DNA of 28,001 nt from Hyphomicrobiales bacterium (GTDB lineage Bacteria; Pseudomonadota; Alphaproteobacteria; Rhizobiales; Xanthobacteraceae): assembly GCA_017304505.1 (NCBI GenBank), contig JAFKKQ010000248.1:1-28001 (forward strand). Direction: 5' to 3'. Position numbers and translations under genes: made by a program. Positions 7,483 through 14,610 of the stretch are shown in pieces (the stretch's first letter is position 1; each line of letters starts with the position of its first letter). The notes beneath the pieces were generated by a model that searched no databases, was not told the origin of the DNA, and worked only from the letters and a program-made list of their open reading frames with translations.

Positions 7483-8679
7483 TCAGACGGCGCTTGCCTC
7501 GAACCCGCCGGTGTCGCAGCAGCAGAAAAAGGCCCGCTTGGTCGGCGGCGGCGTCTGCCGGCTCCGTTCGGAGACGATGAATTCGCCGTCGATCAGCACG
7601 TGCGTGATGCCGGGCAGGTCGCCATGCGCGATCGCCTCGCCGAGCGTCGAGCCGGCCGAACCGGTGATGGACCCGCAGACAACGACGTCAGCCGGCCGTC
7701 CGACTTCAAGAATGCCGACATCGACGCCGTGCGCGCGCGCCGTATTGCCGGTCGCGACCGCAACCGCCTGGCCGGCGGTCAGATTGCACATCGAAGCAAA
7801 ATACAGGACGTTCCGCAGCATCCCGCGCGGGATAACGCCGGTCCCGCCCGGCGTATCCGTTCCGAGCGTCAGGCGGTGAAGCTGGTCTCGTGCGATCAGG
7901 CGGGCGACAAGCCGCGACGTCGAACGGTAATTTCCAGACGAACACACCTCCAGCGCGAACGACGTGTGATCGACCACGGAGTCGATGTCCTCGTCGCTCA
8001 TCGGGATCGGGCCGCCGCTGACGTGCGCGGCGATATCGGGCTGCAGCCACGACAAAATCTTGTAGCCGCAGACCACGCTCGCGCCCGAGCGCGATACGCC
8101 GCCGGTATGAACCTTCACGCGCATGCCGCGCGCATGGGCCCAGGCGACATAGTTGCGCGCCTCGGTCGTGTCGTCCTTGAACGGATAGAACAGGAACTTG
8201 ACCCACTTGACGCCGGCAGCGGCCAGACGGTCGAAATGGGTTTCCGTCATCCCGGCCACCATCAGCGCCGTTCCGGCGTAGACCTTCACACCGCTCCAGC
8301 GCACACGGCCGGTGGTGGCGGCGGTGACGATCGCAAGCGAGGTCACAAGCTCCGGCGTCAGGTTATCGTAGTCGATGCCGGGAACGTGAAGCTCCCCGGC
8401 CGAAATCATGCTGGTCGTGCCGCCGTGCAGGTAGTTGCCGATCCAGCCGATGGTGTCCTGCGCCGGCGTCCATTCGCCGAGCATGGGATGCACGTGGCCG
8501 TCCACCAGGCCGGGCATGACCGCGCCGCCGGCCGCGTCCAAGATCTTGTCGGCTTTCTGCTCCGGCGGATCGATCGCGGCGATCTTGCCGTCCGCGATCA
8601 GGATGCTTTTCACCGGCGCGGTCGGTCGGGCGAGATCGCCCGTAAAGAATTCGCCGATGTTCTTGATCAGAATCGTCAT
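7483..8679 (-). CDS. Enamidase-like metal-dependent amidohydrolase
   Basis: The product is 398 aa. It is an amidohydrolase-superfamily TIM barrel with GHVHP (His62, His64), KVHTGG (His191), AHVSGGP (His219) and GTDTPGGTG (Asp275) as likely metal or catalytic positions; Lys161 lies where a bridging ligand may be expected. Recalled family sequence: the segments LHGGTTSMISAG, TPGGTGVIPRGMLRN and the stretch beginning GDLPGITHVLIDGE closely follow enamidase of Eubacterium barkeri, which hydrolyses 6-oxo-1,4,5,6-tetrahydronicotinate to 2-formylglutarate and ammonia. The ATG at 8679 has GGGAG eight bases upstream and was preferred to a GTG at 8703. The C-terminus has an odd Cys-rich tail (FFCCCDTGG). 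It is the last gene of the ABC importer operon, so the imported solute or its product is probably its substrate. Exact substrate is inferred. Confidence 0.87.
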   Translation of the reverse strand: MTILIKNIGEFFTGDLARPTAPVKSILIADGKIAAIDPPEQKADKILDAAGGAVMPGLVDGHVHPMLGEWTPAQDTIGWIGNYLHGGTTSMISAGELHVPGIDYDNLTPELVTSLAIVTAATTGRVRWSGVKVYAGTALMVAGMTETHFDRLAAAGVKWVKFLFYPFKDDTTEARNYVAWAHARGMRVKVHTGGVSRSGASVVCGYKILSWLQPDIAAHVSGGPIPMSDEDIDSVVDHTSFALEVCSSGNYRSTSRLVARLIARDQLHRLTLGTDTPGGTGVIPRGMLRNVLYFASMCNLTAGQAVAVATGNTARAHGVDVGILEVGRPADVVVCGSITGSAGSTLGEAIAHGDLPGITHVLIDGEFIVSERSRQTPPPTKRAFFCCCDTGGFEASAV

Positions 8680-8703
8680 CCGTCGCACTCCCGGCCCTGA
8701 CAC

Positions 8704-9483
8704 TTACACGCTGACTGGCGGCCGCCACTTCAGAATGCGATTTTCCAGCATCTTTGCCAGCGTCGTCAACAAAACCGCGATAATGCCGACGAGAACCAGC
8801 GCCGAATAGACGCGATCGGTCTGGAGCAATCCTTCCGCCGCGATGAGCTGGTAGCCGATGCCTGCGGTGGCGCCGACGAATTCGCCGATGATCGCGCCGA
8901 TCAGCGCGTAGGACACGCTCAACCGCAAAGCCGCAAAGATCCACGAGAACACGGACGGGAAGACCACGATGCGGATGAGCTGGGCCGGAGTCGCGCGCAT
9001 TACCCGCATGGCGTTGACGATATCCTGGTCGATGGTCTTCACGCCGAGGTAGGTGTTGTAGAACACCAGGAAGAAAACGAGCGACCAGGCCAGGAGTACC
9101 TTCGAGGCGAGGCCGATGCCGAGCCACAGCACCGTCAACGGCGCAATCGCCGGACGGGGCAGGGCATTGAAGGCGGCCATGAACGGTTCGGCGATCAGTT
9201 CCAGCGGCCGCCACATCCCGAACGCGAGGCCGGCCGCAACACCGGTGACCATGCCGATCGCAAGGCCGGCGAAGGCTTCAAACAGGGTGATGCCGACATC
9301 CTTGAGCAGGATTCCATCGGAAAAGCCCTTGTGCAGGTCGAGGACGATCCGGCTGGGGCTGGAGATGAAAAACGGATCGACCAGCCGCACACCGGAGATA
9401 AGGTCGCCGGCGGCAAACTCCCAGAACAGGAGGCATGCGCAAAGCAACAGCAAGCGGCCGACGATGACCTGGGTGCGTGTCAT
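8704..9483 (-). CDS. ABC transporter permease (SsuC/TauC/NitT type)
   Basis: The product is 259 aa with about six membrane segments, beginning VIVGRLLLLCACLLFWEF. The cytoplasmic coupling loop, with AMRVMRATPAQLIRIVVFP near residues 155-173, is where BPD_transp_1 permeases contact their ATPase. The ATG at 9483 overlaps the ATPase stop (ATGA) and is preceded by GGGGGGAA; the frame is open to 9531 but that extension lies inside the ATPase gene. The transporter belongs to the nitrate/sulfonate/taurine/pyrimidine-precursor importer group. The 24-base gap to the amidohydrolase suggests one mRNA. Confidence 0.93.
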   Translation of the reverse strand: MTRTQVIVGRLLLLCACLLFWEFAAGDLISGVRLVDPFFISSPSRIVLDLHKGFSDGILLKDVGITLFEAFAGLAIGMVTGVAAGLAFGMWRPLELIAEPFMAAFNALPRPAIAPLTVLWLGIGLASKVLLAWSLVFFLVFYNTYLGVKTIDQDIVNAMRVMRATPAQLIRIVVFPSVFSWIFAALRLSVSYALIGAIIGEFVGATAGIGYQLIAAEGLLQTDRVYSALVLVGIIAVLLTTLAKMLENRILKWRPPVSV

Positions 9484-10289
9484 GCTTCCCCCCGTTTGGT
9501 CGGATCCGATTCCTCCATGAGGACGTTCCACAATTTCTGGAACAGCAGCAGGAAGGCATCCGTGCCGCGCAGCTTGGCCGCCGAGCGCGGTTCGGGAAGG
9601 TCGACCGGATAGATATCGACGATCCGGCCCGGACGGTTGGACATCACCGCCACGCGTCGCCCCAGCACCAGCGCCTCGGACAGGTCGTGGGTGATAAACA
9701 GCACCGTCAGCCGGGTCTTGTCGTTGATCCGCAGGATTTCCTCCTGCAAGGCGGTCCGGTTGAATGCGTCAAGCGCCGCGAACGGCTCATCCATGAGGAT
9801 GACATCAGGCTCGTAGGCGAGGGTGCGGGCGAGCGAGACACGCTGGCGCATGCCGCCTGACAGTTCGTGCGGGTAGTGGTTTCGGAATTGCGAAAGCCCA
9901 ACCAGTTCGATCAGCGGCTCCGCCTTGGCAAGGCGATCCGCTTTGCTGAGCCCGCGCAACTCGGGGCCCACCTCGACGTTGCCGAGCACGGTGCGCCAGG
10001 GCAGCAGGGCGTCCTTCTGCGGCATGTAGCCGAGCCGCACGTCCTTGGCCACCGTAAGCGAGCCGGACAGTTCCGCGCTCGGGGGCAGCAGGCCGCACAG
10101 GCTGTTGAGGAACGTCGTCTTGCCGCAGCCGCTCGGGCCGACAAGAACGACGATCTCGCCCGCTTCAACGGTCAGGTTGACGCCCTTGAGCGCAACGAGC
10201 CGGTTGGCGCCGAGGATGACCGAGAAATCCCGGGCTTCGATCAGCGCCGCCGGCTTCGCTTGCTGGGCCGATATCGTGACTTCACTCAC
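9480..10289 (-). CDS. ABC transporter ATP-binding protein (SsuB/TauB type)
   Basis: The product is 269 aa. It has Walker A GPSGCGKTT (51-59), a Q-loop glutamine in MPQKDALLPW (Gln91), the signature LSGGMRQRVSLAR (143-155), Walker B VILMDEPFAALD (163-174) and the switch histidine in FITHDLSEA, so it should be fully active. The ALLPWRTVLGNV element is typical of the nitrate/sulfonate/taurine subfamily. The start is GTG at 10289, overlapping the receptor stop as GTGA; its own stop overlaps the permease start. These 4-base overlaps imply translational coupling and balanced subunit supply. Confidence 0.95.
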   Translation of the reverse strand: MSEVTISAQQAKPAALIEARDFSVILGANRLVALKGVNLTVEAGEIVVLVGPSGCGKTTFLNSLCGLLPPSAELSGSLTVAKDVRLGYMPQKDALLPWRTVLGNVEVGPELRGLSKADRLAKAEPLIELVGLSQFRNHYPHELSGGMRQRVSLARTLAYEPDVILMDEPFAALDAFNRTALQEEILRINDKTRLTVLFITHDLSEALVLGRRVAVMSNRPGRIVDIYPVDLPEPRSAAKLRGTDAFLLLFQKLWNVLMEESDPTKRGEA

Positions 10290-11308
10290 CTCGAAGCCGC
10301 AAAGGAATTGTCGACCGATTTCGAGAACGGGATCGGTTCTTTGAATATGCCGGTTTCGACCAGGTTCTTCATGGTGACGTTGAACGTCGCTTCGTCGACG
10401 GTTGCCACGGTGGGGACACCACCCAGGTTGCGCTTCAACGCTGCCACCAGGACGTCCATGTTGCTTTCGCCGACGATGGGGGCGACGGCCTTGGCCACTT
10501 CTTCCATCGGCGTTTTATGCAGCCAATCGTAGGCCTCGTTCTGGGCGGCGAAGAACTTGCGCAGCATGTCCTTCTTGGTCTTGATCAGGTCTTCCTTGGC
10601 CAGGATGACCTCAACCATGCTGTGGGGAGAGGAAACGTACTTCTGGTGTTGCGCCGGGTCGAGGAGATCGACCACCGCATAGCCGGCGTTTTCCTTGAGC
10701 GCCATCGTCGTGCCCGGCTCCCACAGCGTAACGGTGTCGACCCGGTCGGTCTTCAACGCTGCGATGATGGCCATCATGTTGCCGAGCGGGACGATCTTGA
10801 CATCGCGCGCCGCATCGAGCTTGCCGTAATGGGCGAGAAATTTCGCGAATGCCCAGCTTCCCGAACCGATGGCCGAGATGCCGATGGTGTGGCCCTTCAG
10901 GTCGGACGGCTGCTTGATCTTGCCCTTGAATTCATTGCGGCCCAACAAGGAATAGATTTCCATGTTGTGCGACATGCCGATGATCTTGACGGGCCTGTTC
11001 TGGAATTGAGCCTGCAGCGACGTGGACGACGCGAGATAACCGATGTCGATATCGCCGCTGAGCAACGTGGTCAGAACCTTGGAGCCGCCTGGAATGGCGA
11101 TGCGCTCAATGTCGATGCCGTGCTTCTTGAAGATGCCTTTCTGAATGCCGGCATACATTCCGAGCTGGGCCAACGAGGTGGTGTCGCCGACCTTCACTTT
11201 GATCAAATCCTGGGCCGCCGCATTTGTTGCGGGCAGGGCCGCGAAACATACGCTGGCAAGCGAGATGGCGGCCAACAGCTTGTAACGAGTAGGGACTGAA
11301 ATCTTCAT
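10286..11308 (-). CDS. ABC transporter substrate-binding protein (NitT/TauT family)
   Basis: The product is 340 aa. Residues 1-32 are a signal peptide (basic start MKISVPTRYK, hydrophobic core, cleavage near NAAAQ). The mature protein begins VKVGDTTSLAQLGMYAGIQKG and continues with LLSGDIDIGYLASS and a DLKGHTIGISAIGSGS segment, typical of NMT1/SsuA-like receptors for sulfonates, nitrate, thiamine precursors and aromatic or heterocyclic acids. ATG 11308 was chosen because the signal peptide starts there; the frame runs open to 11578 but that part overlaps the promoter region. The ribosome site is weak. It is the first gene of the receptor-ATPase-permease-enamidase operon. Ligand unknown; an N-heterocyclic acid would fit the context. 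Confidence 0.93.
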   Translation of the reverse strand: MKISVPTRYKLLAAISLASVCFAALPATNAAAQDLIKVKVGDTTSLAQLGMYAGIQKGIFKKHGIDIERIAIPGGSKVLTTLLSGDIDIGYLASSTSLQAQFQNRPVKIIGMSHNMEIYSLLGRNEFKGKIKQPSDLKGHTIGISAIGSGSWAFAKFLAHYGKLDAARDVKIVPLGNMMAIIAALKTDRVDTVTLWEPGTTMALKENAGYAVVDLLDPAQHQKYVSSPHSMVEVILAKEDLIKTKKDMLRKFFAAQNEAYDWLHKTPMEEVAKAVAPIVGESNMDVLVAALKRNLGGVPTVATVDEATFNVTMKNLVETGIFKEPIPFSKSVDNSFAASR

Positions 11309-11342
11309 GGCGTTCGACCCAACAGGTTGATGCGAAGAAACG

Positions 11343-11379
11343 CGGTCCTGTCTGTTGATCGCGTGCGCTGGCAGGACCG
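11343..11379 (-). promoter_or_regulatory. Stem-loop in the leader of the ABC importer operon
   Basis: CGGTCCTG (11343-11350) and CAGGACCG (11372-11379) are perfect 8-base inverted arms with a 21-base loop. The stem would form about 15 bases into the predicted leader mRNA, which is some 85 bases long. It could protect the 5' end, regulate translation, or act as a DNA operator just downstream of the promoter. It matches no riboswitch class that I recognise. Confidence 0.45.
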
Positions 11380-11399
11380 AAGCAGAAAACCCGAAAAAT

Positions 11400-11428
11400 A
11401 GTATGATAAAGGCTCTACACCATGTCAA
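11400..11428 (-). promoter_or_regulatory. Sigma-70 promoter of the ABC importer-enamidase operon
   Basis: On the minus strand a perfect -35 box TTGACA (11423-11428) is followed after 17 bases by CATACT (11400-11405, four of six consensus positions). The start point would be near 11393, giving an 85-base leader to the receptor ATG. Confidence 0.6.
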
Positions 11429-11688
11429 ACGCGGCGCCGGTGATAAAGTGACGCGCATCCATGCCGCGACCTTTATCGCGCCTCGGGCGACAGACGGGCG
11501 CCCGTTGTTCATTTCAAAGGCGCGGAACCATTCGGTGATGCCGGAGCGGGCATTCCCCGTATTGCCAACCGAACGCAACCATTCTACGGAAGCGCAACCA
11601 GTCGTAGAGTTGACGCCAGGGCGCCGTCATTGAAAATCGTAGGAACACGGCGACATGGCGCTGCATGCGGAAACGGAATGCCCCGAAA
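11429..11688. other. Gene-free part of the divergent intergenic region
   Basis: The gap between the receptor start (11308) and the fgd start (11838) is 529 bases. Its outer parts carry the two promoters, the leader stem-loop and the repeat cluster listed separately. In this central stretch short frames exist on both strands, but none has a ribosome site or recognisable protein sequence, and I see no RNA gene, repeat or mobile remnant. It probably serves as regulatory spacer. Confidence 0.5.
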
Positions 11689-11717
11689 GTGACATGGGCC
11701 GGACCGTATTGCATAAT
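11689..11717 (+). promoter_or_regulatory. Sigma-70 promoter of the fgd-cof operon
   Basis: The -35 box GTGACA (11689-11694) and -10 box CATAAT (11712-11717) are spaced by 17 bases, and each matches consensus at five of six positions. The start would be near 11724, leaving a leader of about 114 bases before the TTG start of fgd. Confidence 0.55.
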
Positions 11718-11735
11718 TGCAGGTCGAAATTGCAG
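11708..11735 (+). repeat. ATTGCA repeat cluster over the fgd promoter
   Basis: ATTGCA occurs at 11708, 11716 and 11729, the last two extended to ATTGCAG and 13 bases apart; a fourth copy lies at 11780. The cluster covers the proposed -10 box and start point, a position expected for a repressor. The regulator is unknown, and the lysR site elsewhere in the window differs in sequence. Confidence 0.4.
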
Positions 11736-11837
11736 ATTGGAAACCCACCCGCGCCATCTCGGCGTCAACCATCGTATTGATTGCACTACGGCCGAAGCGA
11801 CGAACGGTCAATTCCGGCTTTTGTGCGGGAGCAGAAC

Positions 11838-12839
11838 TTGCTGAGGATCGGATACAAGGCTTCGGCGGAGCAGTTCGGGCCGAATGAACTGCTGGAATTT
11901 TCCTGCGCGGCCGAAGATGCCGGCTTCGACACGGTTTTTATCAGCGATCACTTTCAGCCCTGGAAGCACACCGGGGGGCACGCGCCGGCGTCGATCCCCT
12001 GGCTCGGAGCGCTCGGGGCACGCACCAAGCGGATCGTCATGGGCACCAGCGTCATGACACCGACGTTTCGCTATCATCCATCCATCGTCGCCCAGGCGTT
12101 CGCGACACTCGCCGTGATGTTCCCGGGCCGTGTTGTGCTGGGGCTGGGCAGCGGCGAGTCGCTCAACGATGTGCCGGCGCTGGGTTTCAAGTGGCCCGGA
12201 TTCAAGGAGCGCACCGCCAGGCTGCTTGAATCGATTTCGCTGATGCGCCGGCTCTGGCAGGAGGAGCGGGTGACCTTCGAAGGGCAGTATTACAAGACCG
12301 AGAAGGCGACCCTTTACGACCGCCCGTCCACGCCCGTGCCGATCTATCTGGCTGCGTCGGGACCGACGGTCGCTAAAATGGCGGGGCAGATCGCCGACGG
12401 CTATATCTGCACGAGCGGCAAGGCACCCGAGCTTTACACCGAGACGCTGCTGCCGAACGTGGCCGCCGGTCTGCAGGCCGCCGGTCGCGCACCGGACGCC
12501 ATCGACCGCATGATTGAGATGAAGGTGTCTTTCGATACCGATCGCCAACGCGCCCTGGAAGACACCCGGGAATGGGCGGCGCTGGCGCTGTCCGCCGAGG
12601 AAAAGGTATCGGTCGAGGACCCGATCGAAATGGAGAAGCTCGCCGATGCGCTTCCGGTCGAACGCACGGCGAAGCGCTGGATCGTTTCGACCGACGCGGA
12701 CGAGCACGTCGCCCAGATCAAAGCCTATGTCGATCTCGGCTTCCGGCATCTTGTTTTCCACGCGCCGGGGCGGGACCAGAAACGTTTTCTGCGGCTTTAT
12801 GGAGAGCAGGTGCTGCCGCGTTTGCGCGCATTGGGCTGA
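11838..12839 (+). CDS. fgd: F420-dependent glucose-6-phosphate dehydrogenase homologue (Fgd)
   Basis: From a TTG start the product is 333 aa; mycobacterial FGD1 is 336 aa. It begins MLRIGYKASAEQF, matching the FGD1 N-terminus, and contains ISDHFQPW, GTSVMTPTFRY and LGSGESLND. Against FGD1 recalled from memory, the F420/active-site residues Glu13, His40, Trp44 and Glu109 correspond to Glu11, His38, Trp42 and Glu107, and the phosphate-binding Lys198, Lys259 and Arg283 to Lys195, Lys256 and Arg280. It should therefore oxidise G6P to 6-phosphogluconolactone while making F420H2. TTG 11838 was chosen because GGGAG lies six bases upstream and the family sequence begins there; GTG 11823 and TTG 11781 are possible longer starts. 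cofE follows after three bases. A related sugar- or alcohol-specific paralogue cannot be excluded, but the conserved phosphate site argues for G6P. Confidence 0.9.
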   Translation: MLRIGYKASAEQFGPNELLEFSCAAEDAGFDTVFISDHFQPWKHTGGHAPASIPWLGALGARTKRIVMGTSVMTPTFRYHPSIVAQAFATLAVMFPGRVVLGLGSGESLNDVPALGFKWPGFKERTARLLESISLMRRLWQEERVTFEGQYYKTEKATLYDRPSTPVPIYLAASGPTVAKMAGQIADGYICTSGKAPELYTETLLPNVAAGLQAAGRAPDAIDRMIEMKVSFDTDRQRALEDTREWAALALSAEEKVSVEDPIEMEKLADALPVERTAKRWIVSTDADEHVAQIKAYVDLGFRHLVFHAPGRDQKRFLRLYGEQVLPRLRALG

Positions 12840-12842
12840 TCC

Positions 12843-13616
12843 ATGAAATCACCCGAACGGCTCACGTTGGGCGTCGTTCCCGGCATCCCGTTGATTCAGC
12901 CGGGCGACGACCTTGGCGGCATGATTGCCGAAGCGCTCGATCAATCGGGGATGACTCTCGCCGACGGCGATATTGTCGTGGTGACGCAGAAGATCGTGTC
13001 GAAAGCGCAGGGGCGTTCCGTCGAGCTTGCGGGCGTCGTGCCGTCGCCGCGCGCCTTGAAGGTGGCGGCCGCGGTCGACAAGGACGCCCGGCTGGTCGAG
13101 GTGATCCTGTCCGAATCCGTGCGCATCGTGCGCCAGCATCCGGGGGTGCTGATCGTCGAGCATCGCAATGGCTTCATCATGGCCAACGCCGGCGCCGACC
13201 GCTCCAACGTCTCCGACGCGCCGGGGAGGGACGTGGTCCTGCTGCTGCCGAATGACCCGGACGCCGCCGCGCAAGACCTGCGCGTGCAATTCGAGACGCA
13301 TTTCGGCAAGTCGCTCGGCGTTGTCATCAGCGACAGTTTCGGCCGCCCGTGGCGTCAAGGCACCGTGGGCGTTGCGCTGGGCGCGGCGGGCCTTCCCGCG
13401 CTGAACGATCTGCGCGGCCGGCCCGATCTTTTCGGCCATCCGCTCGAGGTCAGCGTGACGGCGCTGGCCGATGAGGTCGCCTCGGCGGCCTCGCTGCTGA
13501 TGGGGCAGGCTAACGAGGGTTATCCGGTGGTGGTCGTGTCGGGCTTTGCGCCGGCGGATCGCGACGTGCCGGCCCGGGCGTTGGTCCGGCCCGCGGCCCA
13601 GGATTTGTTCCGGTGA
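12843..13616 (+). CDS. cofE: Coenzyme F420-0:L-glutamate ligase (CofE)
   Basis: The product is 257 aa, the size of stand-alone CofE. It adds L-glutamate residues to F420-0 with GTP, building the poly-gamma-glutamate tail. Motifs seen are VVPGIPLIQPGDDL (11-24), DIVVVTQKIVSKAQGR (43-58), ANAGADRSNVSDAPG (114-128) and SDSFGRPWRQGTVGVALG (163-180), all characteristic and uninterrupted. Unlike actinobacterial FbiB it has no C-terminal FMN reductase domain, so any dehydro-F420 reduction must come from elsewhere. It starts three bases after fgd, and its stop overlaps the cofD start as GTGA. Confidence 0.95.
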   Translation: MKSPERLTLGVVPGIPLIQPGDDLGGMIAEALDQSGMTLADGDIVVVTQKIVSKAQGRSVELAGVVPSPRALKVAAAVDKDARLVEVILSESVRIVRQHPGVLIVEHRNGFIMANAGADRSNVSDAPGRDVVLLLPNDPDAAAQDLRVQFETHFGKSLGVVISDSFGRPWRQGTVGVALGAAGLPALNDLRGRPDLFGHPLEVSVTALADEVASAASLLMGQANEGYPVVVVSGFAPADRDVPARALVRPAAQDLFR

Positions 13617-14599
13617 GCGGGCAGCCGCAGACAGGGGGCGGTCCGCGCCCGGTCCTGGCCCTGTCGGGCGGGATCGGCGGCTCGAAGCTCGCACTCGGCC
13701 TGGCGCGCGTCCTCAGCCCGGGCGCTCTGACCGTCGTTGCCAACACCGGCGACGATTTCGAGCACCTCGGGCTGCATATTTCGCCGGATATCGACACCGT
13801 CACCTACACGCTGGCCGGGGTGCAAAATCCGGAAACCGGCTGGGGACGGGCCGATGAGACTTGGTCGTTCATGACGGCGCTTCATGAGCTGGGTGCCGAG
13901 ACCTGGTTCCAGCTCGGCGACCGCGACCTCGCCGTTCATGTCGAGCGCACGCGGAGGTTAAGGGCAGGTGTGCCGCTTTCGGAGATCACCGCCGACATCG
14001 GGCGCTCGTTTGGGATCGCAAGCCGTATCCTGCCGATGACGGATCGTCGCGTTCGCACTCGGGTCATCACCCAGGACGGGCCGCTCGATTTCCAGCGCTA
14101 CTTCGTCGAGCAACGCTGTGCGCCCGCGGTCACCGGCTTCGTCTTCGACGGTGCGCCGGAGGCCAAGCCGCATCCGGACATCCTGGCGATGCTATGCAAT
14201 CCGGAATTGCGCGCCGTCGTGATCTGTCCATCAAACCCCTATATCAGCGTTGACCCCATCCTGGCGCTGCCCGGGTTGTGGGACGCGCTTGCGGCCTGCA
14301 ACGCACCGGTGATTGCGGTGTCGCCGATCATCGGCCACGAGGCAGTCAAGGGGCCGACGGCAAAGATGATGGCCGAACTCGGCTACACGGTTGATGTGCT
14401 AACCGTTGCGCAGCATTACCGCGGCCTGCTCGATGGTCTTGTCATCGACACTGTCGATGCGGCGATGGCCGGCCGCCTGCACGTCCCTGTTGTCGTCTGC
14501 CCCACCTTGATGCGCAGCCTTTCCGATCGCGAAGAACTCGCGACAGCGGTTCTCGGCTTCGCCGATCGTCTTGGGCGCTGCGCAAGGCGGACGGGTTAA
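13613..14599 (+). CDS. cofD: 2-phospho-L-lactate transferase (CofD/FbiA)
   Basis: The product is 328 aa, normal for CofD. It transfers the phospho-acyl group from the activated GDP donor made by CofC onto FO, giving F420-0 or dehydro-F420-0. Signature segments are LSGGIGGSKLALGL (17-30), NTGDDFEHLGLHISPDIDT (44-62, metal and nucleotide region) and CPSNPYISVDPIL near residue 205. The start is GTG 13613, overlapping the cofE stop; the gene uses translational coupling, with only a weak GGAT upstream. The stop is 11 bases before cofC. No disruption is seen. Confidence 0.95.
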   Translation: MSGQPQTGGGPRPVLALSGGIGGSKLALGLARVLSPGALTVVANTGDDFEHLGLHISPDIDTVTYTLAGVQNPETGWGRADETWSFMTALHELGAETWFQLGDRDLAVHVERTRRLRAGVPLSEITADIGRSFGIASRILPMTDRRVRTRVITQDGPLDFQRYFVEQRCAPAVTGFVFDGAPEAKPHPDILAMLCNPELRAVVICPSNPYISVDPILALPGLWDALAACNAPVIAVSPIIGHEAVKGPTAKMMAELGYTVDVLTVAQHYRGLLDGLVIDTVDAAMAGRLHVPVVVCPTLMRSLSDREELATAVLGFADRLGRCARRTG

Positions 14600-14610
14600 C
14601 GGGTGCGCAC

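Noticed and set aside
11781..11837. Longer N-terminus for Fgd (TTG 11781 or GTG 11823)
   Set aside because: The extra residues match nothing in the family and have no ribosome site; TTG 11838 has GGGAG at the right distance and gives the family length. GTG 11823 remains a minor possibility.
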